A DNA stretch of 64,000 bases from Corynebacterium mycetoides (GTDB lineage Bacteria > Actinomycetota > Actinomycetes > Mycobacteriales > Mycobacteriaceae). The stretch is from contig NZ_LT629700.1 in NCBI RefSeq assembly GCF_900103625.1, forward strand, positions 620,001 through 684,000, in the 5' to 3' direction. Positions 15,548-27,062 of the stretch are shown here, piece after piece. Position numbers and translations under genes: made by a program. The notes under the pieces are model-generated. The model was not told where the DNA came from and did not search any database. It worked only from the letters and a program-made list of their open reading frames with translations. Within the stretch, counting starts at the first letter, position 1. Each line of letters opens with the position of its first letter.

Positions 15548-16321
15548 TCATCGACAATCCGAGGGAAAGCGCAGAGGACATGATAAATAACGGTCCTGCT
15601 CCCACAGGCCGGCATCGTCACCGAAAAGGAGAAACAGCAGGCGGGTCAGAAACACCGAGGTGCGCTGGACCTCCTCGTCCTCGTCCTGCGGGTTGGTGGG
15701 TGCGGCATCGGCCACGTCCTCGTCCACCTCGTCACCCGCCATTGCGGTGAACAGGTTCGCCATGATCTTTGACGCCTTGATCGAGGCGGCCTGCTCTTCC
15801 TCGCGGGTCATGGACTCGTCGTAGCCGGCGAGGAATTTCAGCTCGTCCACATGATCGGTGACCTCACCGAGGGGGAAGGTCACGTCGAAGCGCTGCTCGG
15901 GGTCACCCAGGCGCAGGAGACGGAAGGTCTCGAAGTCGGAGGCGAGGATGTAGCGGGGTTGTTCGGTGGCGGAGACGGACCCGCCCTGCAGGTAGTCGCG
16001 GGCCTGGTCGACCGCGAGCTGGAGGTCGACACCCGGTTTCTTCGCCTCGCCAATCACCACGGAGGGCCAGAACAGGTCGATGTAGCCGGTATTACCCGTC
16101 GAGGCGCGCTTGGCGTCTTGCTCGAACAGGTCCATGCGTGCGGCGGAGATGCCGAAGCAGGCGAGGAAGTCCGACCAGAAAGACTGGGCGTACTTCTTCT
16201 CGATCGCCCCCTGGTTAGCTTCAGTCCAGCTGTCGAGGCGCTCACGCCAGTGCAGCTTGAACTTGTCGAGGTTGTGCCGCATTTCGGAGCGGTCGAGACG
16301 CTGGGGGGCAGGAGTAGTCAC
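15548..16321 (-). pseudogene. MmeI-like type IIG restriction-modification enzyme, N-terminal fragment
   Basis: From GTG 16321, about 235 residues match the N-terminal region of MmeI-like class I DNA methyltransferase/endonucleases: KYAQSFWSDFLACFGI, the nuclease-type segment GYIDLFWPSVVIGEAKKPG (D...ExK pattern), HVDELKFLAG and FLTRLLFLLFGDDAGLWEQD. The match ends near 15605 and about 20 unrelated codons lead to the stop at 15548. The helical spacer, methyltransferase motifs and target-recognition domain are absent. It should be non-functional. The nuclease part without its methyltransferase would be unsafe if active, so loss of function is expected. Confidence 0.85.
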
Positions 16322-16420
16322 CGTCCCACCATATCCAGCAACGCCACACCCGGAGCCGAAATCCGCCAGCAGTCGCGGTTCGACGAGAAGCGGCTTGTTC
16401 TGCCGGGTGACGACTGCCCT

Positions 16421-16437
16421 CTAAGGGCGCCCCTTAG
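16421..16437 (-). terminator. Small hairpin downstream of the toxin-like gene
   Basis: CTAAGGG-CGC-CCCTTAG, a perfect 7-bp stem 24 bp past the stop at 16461. There is no T-run, so the terminator reading is tentative. Confidence 0.35.
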
Positions 16438-16460
16438 GCAACCGTCGACTCACCGAGCGG

Positions 16461-16703
16461 TTACCTAAGGAGATCGACGTATTTCGACCGCGCTTTCATT
16501 GCGTGAATCAGCAATTCGTCCCCGTCGGAGGCGACAACCACGACAGTCTCCAAAAGTCGGGCGTGGGTGTCAAACCCGAGACGTAGTTCACGCCATTGCG
16601 CGGGATCATCGTCAAGGGGTGCGACCCATGTTGGAAATAAAGCGGCATGGATGCCGTCTTCCTCATTGATGCCGTGCTTGGTGGCAGATGCCGCCACCCT
16701 CAT
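16461..16703 (-). CDS. Small toxin-like protein (BrnT/RelE-like candidate)
   Basis: 80 residues. Begins with a conserved-looking ASATKHGINEEDGIHA helix, then LRLGFDTHARLLETVVVVAS and ends DELLIHAMKARSKYVDLL. The beta-strand pattern followed by an (H/I)xAMKAR motif resembles BrnT and related RelE-fold ribonuclease toxins, in which the Arg near the end is catalytic. It overlaps the upstream RHH gene by 4 bp (ATGA), the usual order of a type II module with the antitoxin first. Family assignment is by pattern only. Confidence 0.65.
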   Translation of the reverse strand: MRVAASATKHGINEEDGIHAALFPTWVAPLDDDPAQWRELRLGFDTHARLLETVVVVASDGDELLIHAMKARSKYVDLLR

Positions 16704-16945
16704 GCCGCGATGATAGCGGTGATCGCCTGGCGCATCATCTCTGAACGCGACAGATGCTTTTCGGCTGCGATCCTGTCGAGCGACTCCAACTCCTCCGGGG
16801 TGAGACGAACCGTAACCACCTGGGAAGCTTCCGGACCACGACCCGGACGCCCCCGCCCGCGCTTCTTCAGCGCATCGATGTCATAGCCATCCTCCGCCTC
16901 GGCAACCCAGGCGTTCAGCTGCTTCTCGGTGATATTAACAGGCAT
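16700..16945 (-). CDS. Ribbon-helix-helix (CopG/Arc-like) antitoxin candidate
   Basis: 81 residues. A basic linker (KKRGRGRPGRG, about 27-37) precedes a C-terminal RHH domain (QVVTVRLTPEELESLDRIAA ... HLSRSEMMRQAITAII, about 42-79). RHH antitoxins bind their own promoter. TACGAT lies six bases before the ATG on the coding strand (16957-16952), a good -10 for a leaderless transcript. The gene diverges from the MarR gene at 17112, whose start has the same TACGAT-6-ATG layout. Confidence 0.75.
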   Translation of the reverse strand: MPVNITEKQLNAWVAEAEDGYDIDALKKRGRGRPGRGPEASQVVTVRLTPEELESLDRIAAEKHLSRSEMMRQAITAIIAA

Positions 16946-17111
16946 GCAATTATCGTATTACGGAATTGGGGGCATGTCGAGCCTCTCACTCAATCGCTTA
17001 GAAGAAGTTTCCGGCAACACCCCTATAACCCGTTACTGTCTCACCGAGAAGGAAAACAGCATCCTCGAGGTTAATAACTTCACGGCTAAAGCGAACGGTT
17101 ACGATGGTGGC

Positions 17112-17594
17112 ATGGAAAATTCCAGCCACTCCCGCGAGACGGTCTACCTGGGCGCCCAGGAGCGCCAGGTGTGGGACACCCTCATCAGTGTCCTCGTGCG
17201 GCTCCCGGCAGCGCTCGACCGCCAGCTGCACAAGGACTCGGGCCTGAGCCACTTTGAGTATCAGGTGTTGTCCATCCTGTCGGAGCGCCCCGAGCGCACC
17301 CTGCGCATGAGCGTGCTGGCCAGCCGTGTCGAGTCAGCACTGCCCCGCCTCTCCCAGGTGGTCGCCCGGCTGGAGAAGCGCGGCTGGGTGACGCGCGCAA
17401 CCGATCCCAGCGACGGCCGCTACACGCTGGCAACCCTGACAGACGCCGGCATGGAAAAGGTCGTCGCCACCGCCCCCGGGCACGTCGACATGGTGCGGCG
17501 CCTCGTGTTCGACCCGCTGACCAAGACGCAGCTGCGGCAGCTGCAGGAGAGCGGGCGCCGGATGCTTGGCGCTATTGAGGAGCAGGAACTGTAA
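17112..17594 (+). CDS. MarR-family transcriptional regulator
   Basis: 160 residues with the winged-helix MarR fold: [20 protein letters not shown], then the recognition region [30 protein letters not shown] and wing [16 protein letters not shown]. The open frame extends upstream to 16929, but homology and the TACGAT -10 box (17100-17105) six bases before ATG 17112 support a leaderless start here. The 3' end overlaps the convergent metK by 23 bp. Ligand and targets are unknown; related corynebacterial MarR proteins often control neighbouring oxidative or drug-response genes. Confidence 0.85.
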   Translation: MENSSHSRETVYLGAQERQVWDTLISVLVRLPAALDRQLHKDSGLSHFEYQVLSILSERPERTLRMSVLASRVESALPRLSQVVARLEKRGWVTRATDPSDGRYTLATLTDAGMEKVVATAPGHVDMVRRLVFDPLTKTQLRQLQESGRRMLGAIEEQEL

Positions 17595-18804
17595 CCGCGG
17601 CCGCTTTGAGCTCCTCGACCTTGTCCAGGTTCTCCCACGGCAAATCGATGTCGACGCGCCCGAAGTGGCCGTACGCCGCGGTCTGGCTGTAAATCGGCCG
17701 CCGCAGATCCAGCTCCCGGATGATCGCGTCCGGGCGCAGGTCGAATACCCTCTCCACCGCCTGCTGGATCGACGCGTCCGACTGCCCAGGCGCCGCGGTG
17801 CCGAAGGTTTCCACGTACAGGCCCACCGGGTTGGCGCGGCCGATGGCGTAGGCCACCTGAACCTCCACCCGGTCAGCGAGCCCGGCCGCGACAATGTTCT
17901 TGGCCACCCACCTCATGGCGTACGCGGCAGAGCGGTCCACCTTCGACGGGTCCTTGCCGGAGAAAGCGCCGCCGCCGTGCCGGGCCATCCCCCCGTAGGT
18001 GTCCACGATGATCTTGCGTCCCGTCAGGCCTGCGTCGCCCATCGGGCCGCCCATGATGAACGACCCCGACGGGTTGACCAGCAACTTAGTGTCCTCGTCG
18101 TAGAACCGCTGCAGCCCAGCGTCCTGGATGACCCATTCGACGACATGGGTGCGCAGCGCCTCCTCCAGCGGTGCGCCCATGAAATGCGGGTCGTGCTGGG
18201 TGGAAATGACGATCGTGTCCAGGTGGACGGGGGTGTCGCCGTCGTAAGCGAACGTGACCTGCGTCTTGCCGTCCGGGCGCAGGCCGGCGACCTCGCGATT
18301 TTTGCGCACCTGCGTCAGGCGGCGCGACAGGCGGTGCGCTGTCGAGATGGGAAGCGGCATGTACTCGGGGGTCTCGTTGGTGGCGTAACCGAACATCAAC
18401 CCCTGATCCCCCGCCCCCGACTGCTCATCCTCGCTGGTGGATCCGTTCTCGCGGACCTCCTGGGACGTGGACACCCCGTTGGCGATCTCCTCGGACTGCT
18501 CGCCAATGGCGATGTTTACCCCGCACGTGTGCCCGTCGAATCCCACCTCGGAGGACTCAAACCCGATCTCCACCAGCTTCTGGCGCACGATGGCGGCAAT
18601 GTTGGAGTACGCCTCGGTGCGCACTTCCCCCACGACGTGGACCTGCCCTGTGGTGACGAGGGTTTCCACGGCCACGCGAGAATGCGGGTCCTGCGCCAGC
18701 ATGTCGTCGAGGATCGCGTCGGAGATGGCGTCGCAAATCTTGTCGGGGTGGCCTTCGGTCACGGACTCGCTGGTAAACAGGCGGTGGAAAGTTGGCGTAG
18801 ACAA
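17572..18804 (-). CDS. metK: S-adenosylmethionine synthase
   Basis: 410 residues. Makes S-adenosylmethionine from methionine and ATP. Contains the ATP-binding [15 protein letters not shown] (about 18-32), the GAGDQG signature and the phosphate-binding [16 protein letters not shown] loop. The start codon is TTG at 18804; the ATP-binding N-terminus fits this position. A perfect McbR-type operator overlaps the promoter region (18846-18861), matching the known control of methionine/SAM genes in C. glutamicum. Last gene of the pyr-mihF-gmk-rpoZ-coaBC-metK series, but with its own promoter. Confidence 0.98.
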   Translation of the reverse strand: MSTPTFHRLFTSESVTEGHPDKICDAISDAILDDMLAQDPHSRVAVETLVTTGQVHVVGEVRTEAYSNIAAIVRQKLVEIGFESSEVGFDGHTCGVNIAIGEQSEEIANGVSTSQEVRENGSTSEDEQSGAGDQGLMFGYATNETPEYMPLPISTAHRLSRRLTQVRKNREVAGLRPDGKTQVTFAYDGDTPVHLDTIVISTQHDPHFMGAPLEEALRTHVVEWVIQDAGLQRFYDEDTKLLVNPSGSFIMGGPMGDAGLTGRKIIVDTYGGMARHGGGAFSGKDPSKVDRSAAYAMRWVAKNIVAAGLADRVEVQVAYAIGRANPVGLYVETFGTAAPGQSDASIQQAVERVFDLRPDAIIRELDLRRPIYSQTAAYGHFGRVDIDLPWENLDKVEELKAAAVTVPAPQ

Positions 18805-18841
18805 GGCGATCTTTCTTTAGGGTCAGTAAGTGATGACGACC

Positions 18842-18861
18842 AATATAGACCAAGCTGTCTA
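18842..18861 (-). promoter_or_regulatory. McbR operator and -10 region of metK
   Basis: TAGAC-CAAGCT-GTCTA at 18846-18861 is an exact match to the TAGAC-N6-GTCTA motif of the C. glutamicum methionine/cysteine repressor McbR, and metK is a known McbR target there. On the coding (minus) strand TATATT (18847-18842) can serve as -10, so repressor binding would cover the promoter. Confidence 0.88.
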
Positions 18862-18871
18862 ACTATCCAAA

Positions 18872-20089
18872 CTACCGCTCCTGCGCCTCAATCGCTTGCC
18901 ACATCCGCGCGGCGACGACCTGCTTGGGGCCTTCGGCGATCTCCGCGACCGACCCGTCCGCGCCCAGCAGCCACCCGCTGTTGCTCGGCTGGCCGAACAC
19001 CGCCCCACCCGCCACGGAGTTGACCATGAGCATGTCCGCGCCCTTGCGCTCCAGCTTCTTCCTGCCGTTAACAAGCACGTCGTCGGTCTCCGCGGCGAAC
19101 CCGACGATGGTGGCATTGGTCTCGCCCGCCCGCCGCTTATCGACGAGCCCCCGCAGCACGTCCGGGTTTTCCACCAGCTCAATCCTCGAGAGCGCGTCCG
19201 TGTCCACGCCCTTTTTCAGCTTGGAGTTCGCTTCCGCGGCGGGCCGGAAGTCGGAGACGGCGGCCGCCATGATGATGATGTCCGCCTCGGTCGCCCGCGC
19301 GTTCATCTCCGCCTCCAAGTCGCGGGTGGAGCGCACCCGGACGATTTCGGCGCCGGCGGGGGCGCTGAGCTCGTCCGTGTCCCCGGCGACGACGGTGACT
19401 TGGGCGCCCTTCTGCGCCGCGAGCTCGGCCAGGGCGAAACCCTGCCGCCCGGACGACCGGTTGCCGATGAACCGGACGGGGTCAATGTTCTCCTGTGTTC
19501 CGCCGGCGCTAATCAGCACGCGCTCGCCCTCCAATCCGCGGCCCAGCGGGCCTACTTCAGCCACCGTGCGCGCCAGCTCGGCGATCTGCGCAGGCTCCAG
19601 CAGCCGCCCCGGGCCGCTGTCTTTGCCCGTCAGGCGCCCGTGCGCCGGCTCGAGCACAGTCAGGCCGCGGCTGCGCAGCGTGTCCACGTTGGCTCGCGTC
19701 GCCGCGTTGAGCCACATCTCTGTGTGCATGGCCGGTGCGAGCACCACCGGGCAGGTGGCGACGAGGACGGTCGCCGTCAGCAGGTCGTCGGCACGCCCGG
19801 CGGCGATACGCGCGATCACGTCGGCGGTGGCGGGGGCAACGACGATGAGGTCGGCCTCCTGGCCCACCCTCACGTGCTGCACCTCGTCCACGCGGGTAAA
19901 TACCCCGGTGTCCACGGGGTTGCCGGACAGTGCCTCGAACGTCGCCGCGCCCACAAAGTTCAACGCGCTCGGGGTCGGAACCACCCGGACGTCGTCCCCG
20001 CGTTCCTTGAAATCCCGGACGAGATGGCATGCCTTATAGGCCGCGATTCCTCCGGAGACACCGACAACGACATTGCGGGGTTGAGTCAT
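18872..20089 (-). CDS. coaBC: Bifunctional phosphopantothenoylcysteine synthetase/decarboxylase
   Basis: 405 residues. Two coenzyme A steps: CoaB condenses phosphopantothenate with cysteine using CTP, and CoaC decarboxylates the product. CoaC flavoprotein part: VVVGVSGGIAAYKACHLVRD at the N-terminus and PAMHTEMW (substrate-clamp signature). CoaB part from about residue 185: LISAGGTQENIDPVRFIGNR, SSGRQGFALAELA and the KLKKGVD CTP-binding stretch. Normal length. Separated from rpoZ by a terminator-like hairpin. Confidence 0.97.
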   Translation of the reverse strand: MTQPRNVVVGVSGGIAAYKACHLVRDFKERGDDVRVVPTPSALNFVGAATFEALSGNPVDTGVFTRVDEVQHVRVGQEADLIVVAPATADVIARIAAGRADDLLTATVLVATCPVVLAPAMHTEMWLNAATRANVDTLRSRGLTVLEPAHGRLTGKDSGPGRLLEPAQIAELARTVAEVGPLGRGLEGERVLISAGGTQENIDPVRFIGNRSSGRQGFALAELAAQKGAQVTVVAGDTDELSAPAGAEIVRVRSTRDLEAEMNARATEADIIIMAAAVSDFRPAAEANSKLKKGVDTDALSRIELVENPDVLRGLVDKRRAGETNATIVGFAAETDDVLVNGRKKLERKGADMLMVNSVAGGAVFGQPSNSGWLLGADGSVAEIAEGPKQVVAARMWQAIEAQER

Positions 20090-20115
20090 GTGGGCTGAGT
20101 TTACCCGAGCACGAC

Positions 20116-20150
20116 AAACGCGGCCCGCCCCGTGGAGGGGTCCGGCCGCG
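20116..20150 (-). terminator. Terminator-like hairpin after rpoZ
   Basis: On the minus strand CGCGGCC ... GGCCGCG with inner CCCC/GGGG pairing is followed by TTTG. It lies 20 bp past the rpoZ stop, so it may reduce read-through into coaBC. Confidence 0.6.
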
Positions 20151-20170
20151 TCTCCGGAAAAGCGCTGTCT

Positions 20171-20563
20171 TTAGAGGGCTTCCTCGTGCTCGAGGAGGCC
20201 CGCCTGAATCTCACGCAGCGCGATGGACAGGGGCTTCTCCCCCGCCTCCGGGGTCACCAGCGGGCCGATGAACTCGAAGACGCCCTCGTCCTGCTCCTGG
20301 TAGTAGCTGTTGATCTGGCGGGCACGCTTCGCCGCGAAAATCACCAGCGCGTACTTGGAGGAGACCTTGCTCAGCAGCTCGTCAATCGGCGGGGCCGTGA
20401 TCCCCTGCGGGGTGTCGTACACCATGGAGTCCGAGACGTCCGAAACGTCCGAAACGTCGGATGCATCGTCAGGGGCGTCGGTGACAGTGGGGATGTCAGA
20501 GGCCTCAACGCTTGCCTCGGTGGCGTCTCGGTCAACTGGCAGATCGTTGTTTGGATTGGTCAA
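20171..20563 (-). CDS. rpoZ: RNA polymerase omega subunit with acidic N-terminal extension
   Basis: 130 residues from TTG 20563. The omega core ([31 protein letters not shown]) starts near residue 57; it helps assemble the beta' subunit. The first ~46 residues are Asp/Ser/Ala-rich with [10 protein letters not shown] encoded by a 9-bp repeat. C. glutamicum omega is about 97 residues, so the extension may be real or translation may begin at ATG 20425 (MVYDTPQG), which lacks a clear ribosome site. Both starts remain open. Confidence 0.93.
   Translation of the reverse strand: MTNPNNDLPVDRDATEASVEASDIPTVTDAPDDASDVSDVSDVSDSMVYDTPQGITAPPIDELLSKVSSKYALVIFAAKRARQINSYYQEQDEGVFEFIGPLVTPEAGEKPLSIALREIQAGLLEHEEAL
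20429..20455. repeat. 9-bp tandem repeat in the 5' part of rpoZ
   Basis: Three units (GTCCGAGAC, GTCCGAAAC, GTCCGAAAC) encode repeated Asp-Val-Ser. Such in-frame repeats can vary in number between strains without shifting the frame. Confidence 0.8.
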
Positions 20564-20580
20564 AATGAACCTACTCGTCG

Positions 20581-21162
20581 TTAGTTGTTGGATGTTCGCA
20601 GCAGAATGCCCGCGATGGCCGCGACGGCGTCGTCGACATTGTCGTTGACCACAATGTGGTCGAACTCGCCCTTGGCATCAAGCTCCTCGCGTGCGGTGGC
20701 GAGACGGCGCGCGATCACGTCCGGCGACTCGGTGCCGCGGCCGGTCAGGCGCTCTACCAGCACGTCCCAGGACGGCGGGGCGAGGAACACCGTCTCCGCA
20801 TCCGGCATCAGTGCCTTGATATTGCGGGCGCCGATCAGGTCCACCTCCACCAGGACGGGCCGGCCCTGCGCGAGCGCTCCCCTGACGGGTCCGGCGGGGG
20901 TGCCTGAGCGCTGCAGTCCCCCGTGGATGTCAGCCCATTCGAGCATCTCGCCGGCGTCAATGTGGCGCTGGAAATCGTCGGCGCTGACGTAGAAGTAGTC
21001 CCGCCCGTCGACCTCGCCCGGACGTGGCGCCCGGGTTGTCATGGACACGGAGAAATAGAGGTTGGGCACGTCAGTGCGCAGACGGTGGACAACCGTCGAC
21101 TTTCCGACGGCGGAGGGGCCCGCCAGAACAACAAGCCGCCCCTGCGATGTCACGTCTGCCAC
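20581..21162 (-). CDS. gmk: Guanylate kinase
   Basis: 193 residues. Phosphorylates GMP to GDP using ATP. P-loop [15 protein letters not shown] (about 11-25), the GMP-binding [19 protein letters not shown] stretch and the lid with [23 protein letters not shown] start at 21162, 4 bp after the mihF stop, so the two genes are co-transcribed, as in other corynebacteria. A second in-frame GTG four codons on is an alternative. Confidence 0.97.
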   Translation of the reverse strand: MADVTSQGRLVVLAGPSAVGKSTVVHRLRTDVPNLYFSVSMTTRAPRPGEVDGRDYFYVSADDFQRHIDAGEMLEWADIHGGLQRSGTPAGPVRGALAQGRPVLVEVDLIGARNIKALMPDAETVFLAPPSWDVLVERLTGRGTESPDVIARRLATAREELDAKGEFDHIVVNDNVDDAVAAIAGILLRTSNN

Positions 21163-21166
21163 CTGA

Positions 21167-21490
21167 CTAGCTCTCGGAGAAGCCGAAGCGCTCCAGCAGG
21201 GCGCGGCGCTGACGGTCGCCCAGGCCGCGCAGGCGGCGGGTCTGAGCGATCTCGAGCTCCTCCATAATCTCGCGGGCCTTGACCTTACCCACCTTCGGCA
21301 TGGCCTCGAGCAGAGCGGAGACCTTGGTCTTGCCGATGATCTCGTCGGAATCCGACTTGTCCAGGACGTCCTTGAGGGTGGTGTCGCCGCGCTTCAGCGA
21401 TGCCTTGAGCTCTGCACGCTGCTTGCGTGCCTCGGCAGCCTTGGCGAGTGCTTCCTTGCGCTGCTCATCAGTCAACTGTGGAAGGGCCAC
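21167..21490 (-). CDS. mihF: Actinobacterial integration host factor
   Basis: 107 residues from GTG 21490. A nucleoid-associated protein with the two-helix-turn-two-helix core: the long N-terminal helix [20 protein letters not shown] and the C-terminal part [20 protein letters not shown] followed by [23 protein letters not shown] lies 5 bp upstream of this GTG, which overrules the longer open frame starting at 21574. Always beside gmk and pyrF in mycobacteria and corynebacteria. Confidence 0.95.
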   Translation of the reverse strand: MALPQLTDEQRKEALAKAAEARKQRAELKASLKRGDTTLKDVLDKSDSDEIIGKTKVSALLEAMPKVGKVKAREIMEELEIAQTRRLRGLGDRQRRALLERFGFSES

Positions 21491-21718
21491 GGATTCCTCC
21501 AAAAAAGGTAGTAGTGAATTAATTTCAACAGCGTGCCACGTGAGTATCCCGGCAGGGAAATCCCACCGATGCAACTCGCTGAGCCGGGCTCAGTTTATCA
21601 CTGGGCCCGACAGTCAACGGCCAACCTGGCTGTTTAACGGCGCATTTAGCCACGTCACCGCGATGACGCACTTAAACTACCAGGCTTTTTCCGATTCTAC
21701 GAATATCACCGTCGTTTG
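21491..21718. other. Leader between pyrF and mihF
   Basis: 228 bp without a gene. It is longer than any other gap in this series and probably carries the mihF promoter; TTGACT on the minus strand (around 21612) is a possible -35 but I see no well-spaced -10. Confidence 0.4.
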
Positions 21719-22519
21719 TCAGCGATGGATCAGGGAAAGTGCTCTTTTGCGCAGCTCACGCGGGTTCGGGCCGGCGGAGAGGACGGAGCGCGACACGCTG
21801 GGAAAAACGAGGTGCGCAGCCGACCCGGCGACCCGGGAGGCGTCCTCGAGGGTGCCTCCTTGCGCCCCTACCCCGGGCATGAGCACCGGCGCGCCCAGCG
21901 CGTCCAGGCGCGGCGGCGTTTCGACGGTCGCTCCGACCACCACGCCGACGTCCCCCACTTTCGTGCCGGAGTTGTACGCGGCGCACCCGTCGACCATCTG
22001 CTGCGCGATGGTCACGCCGCCGACTTCCTGGGATTGGAACTGCTCCGCCTCCGGGTTGGAGTTCGCCGCCATGACGAACACCCCTTTGCCGCCCGCGCGC
22101 GCCAGCTCAATCGCCGGGTCCAGCGAGCCGAGCCCCAAGTAGGGCGTGAGCGTCACCGCATCCGCCTCCAGGGGCGAGCCCGCCGACAGCCACGCGCGGG
22201 CGTAGCCCTCCATCGTGGAGCCGATGTCGCCGCGCTTGGCGTCGGCCACCGTCAGAGAGTCCGATGCGCGCAGCGCCGCCAGGGTGTCCTCGAGCACCGT
22301 GTAGCCGGCCGACCCGAAGCGCTCGAAAAAGGCCACCTGGGGCTTGACTAGGGCGACGTGCCCCGCAAACGCGTCCACGCAGATGCGGGAGAACTCCGCG
22401 AGGCCGGCGACGTCATCATCCAGCCCCCACTCCCGCAGCAGGCCGGCGTGCGGGTCGATGCCGACGCAAAGGCGGCCGAGGCGCTCGCCGGCGTCAACAA
22501 GCCGTGCGCCGAACCCCAT
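21719..22519 (-). CDS. pyrF: Orotidine 5'-phosphate decarboxylase (type 2)
   Basis: 266 residues. Last step to UMP. The catalytic loop is LTVADAKRGDIGST (Lys and Asp of the DxKxxD centre), with VGIDPH near the N-terminus and a C-terminal phosphate-binding MPGVGAQGGT. Length and motif identify the actinobacterial type 2 enzyme. ATG 22519 directly follows the carB stop at 22520. Confidence 0.97.
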   Translation of the reverse strand: MGFGARLVDAGERLGRLCVGIDPHAGLLREWGLDDDVAGLAEFSRICVDAFAGHVALVKPQVAFFERFGSAGYTVLEDTLAALRASDSLTVADAKRGDIGSTMEGYARAWLSAGSPLEADAVTLTPYLGLGSLDPAIELARAGGKGVFVMAANSNPEAEQFQSQEVGGVTIAQQMVDGCAAYNSGTKVGDVGVVVGATVETPPRLDALGAPVLMPGVGAQGGTLEDASRVAGSAAHLVFPSVSRSVLSAGPNPRELRKRALSLIHR

Positions 22520-25861
<3,342 letters not shown>

Positions 25862-25882
25862 GGGTGAATCTTCCTCTCCTGG

Positions 25883-27022
25883 TTACTTCTGGTTATCCAT
25901 CAGTTCGATGAACTGGTCAAACAGCGGGTTCGCGTCGTGGGGCCCGGCAGCGGACTCCGGGTGGTACTGCACGGAGTAGGCCATGCCGTTCTCCAGCGCT
26001 ACGCCCTCGACGACACCGTCGTTGAGGCAGGTGTGGGTCACCACGGCAGGGCCGAAGTCAGTGTCGAAGCTCTCCCCCGGTCCGACCGGCGCCTCGAGCG
26101 CGAAGCCGTGGTTCTGGGAGGTGATGTCGATCTTGCCCGTGACATGATTCTTCACCGGCACGTTGACACCGCGGTGGCCGAACTTCAGCTTGTACGTGTT
26201 CAGCCCCAGTGCCCGGCCGAGAATCTGGTTGCCGAAGCAGATGCCGAACAGCGGCACGCCAGCCGCAATGACGTCGCGGGTGACGGCGACCATGGCATCC
26301 GCGGTGGCGGGGTCGCCGGGGCCGTTGGAGATGAACACGCCGTCCGGGTTGTACTTGGTGATCTCGGAGTACGGGGTGTTGGCGGGAACGACGACCGTCT
26401 CTATCCCGCGGTCGGAGAAGTGTCCGGGCGTGGCGGACTTGATGCCCATGTCGTAGGCGACGACGGTGTAGCGCTTTTCGCCCTTCGCTGCCACGGTGTA
26501 GGGCTCGTCGGTGGACACCTCCTCCGCGAGATCAGCGCCAGCCATCGACGGCTGCTCGTTCACGCGAGCAACAAGCGTATCGACGTCCACTTGGGCCGCG
26601 TCACCGGTAAAGATGCCTGCGGCGATTGAGCCGTAGTTGCGCAGGTGGCGAACGACCGTGCGGTTATCGACACCGTAGATTCCCACCACGCCCTGCTTGC
26701 GCATCTCATCCTCGAGAGAGCGCTCGGCGCGCCAGTTAGAAACTCGCTGCGACAGGTCGCGGATAACGAGGCCGGAGACCCAGATCTGGTCGCCGTGGGA
26801 CTCGTTGTCCTCGTCGTTCCAGCCGGTGTTTCCGATCTGCGGGGCCGTCATCACCACGATCTGGCGGTGGTACGACGGGTCGGTCATGGTCTCCTGGTAA
26901 CCGGTCATGGCGGTGGTGAACACAGCCTCGCCGAGAACTTCCCCGGCTGCGCCGAAGGAATGCCCCTTGAAGGTGGTCCCGTCACCGAGCACGAGAACGG
27001 CCGGAAGGCGGTGGTTTGTCAT
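25883..27022 (-). CDS. carA: Carbamoyl-phosphate synthase small (glutaminase) subunit
   Basis: 379 residues. Hydrolyses glutamine and passes ammonia to CarB. The N-terminal CPSase domain contains EAVFTTAMTGYQETMTDPSY; the C-terminal class I amidotransferase domain has the nucleophile in PLFGICFGNQIL and the His-Glu pair in VQYHPESAAGP. ATG 27022 is preferred over the upstream ATG at 27037 because GAGGAG lies seven bases before it. Confidence 0.98.
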   Translation of the reverse strand: MTNHRLPAVLVLGDGTTFKGHSFGAAGEVLGEAVFTTAMTGYQETMTDPSYHRQIVVMTAPQIGNTGWNDEDNESHGDQIWVSGLVIRDLSQRVSNWRAERSLEDEMRKQGVVGIYGVDNRTVVRHLRNYGSIAAGIFTGDAAQVDVDTLVARVNEQPSMAGADLAEEVSTDEPYTVAAKGEKRYTVVAYDMGIKSATPGHFSDRGIETVVVPANTPYSEITKYNPDGVFISNGPGDPATADAMVAVTRDVIAAGVPLFGICFGNQILGRALGLNTYKLKFGHRGVNVPVKNHVTGKIDITSQNHGFALEAPVGPGESFDTDFGPAVVTHTCLNDGVVEGVALENGMAYSVQYHPESAAGPHDANPLFDQFIELMDNQK

Positions 27023-27062
27023 GGAAATGCTCCTCAATCTCTAATGCTGTTCTAGTGCTGTC

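Noticed and set aside
18805..18871. SAM riboswitch before metK
   Set aside because: Only 67 bp, no room for the aptamer; the McbR operator explains regulation.
17566..19023. 485-residue plus-strand open frame opposite metK
   Set aside because: Mirror of a certain gene in high-GC DNA; Arg/Gly/Val-rich low-information translation with no domain.
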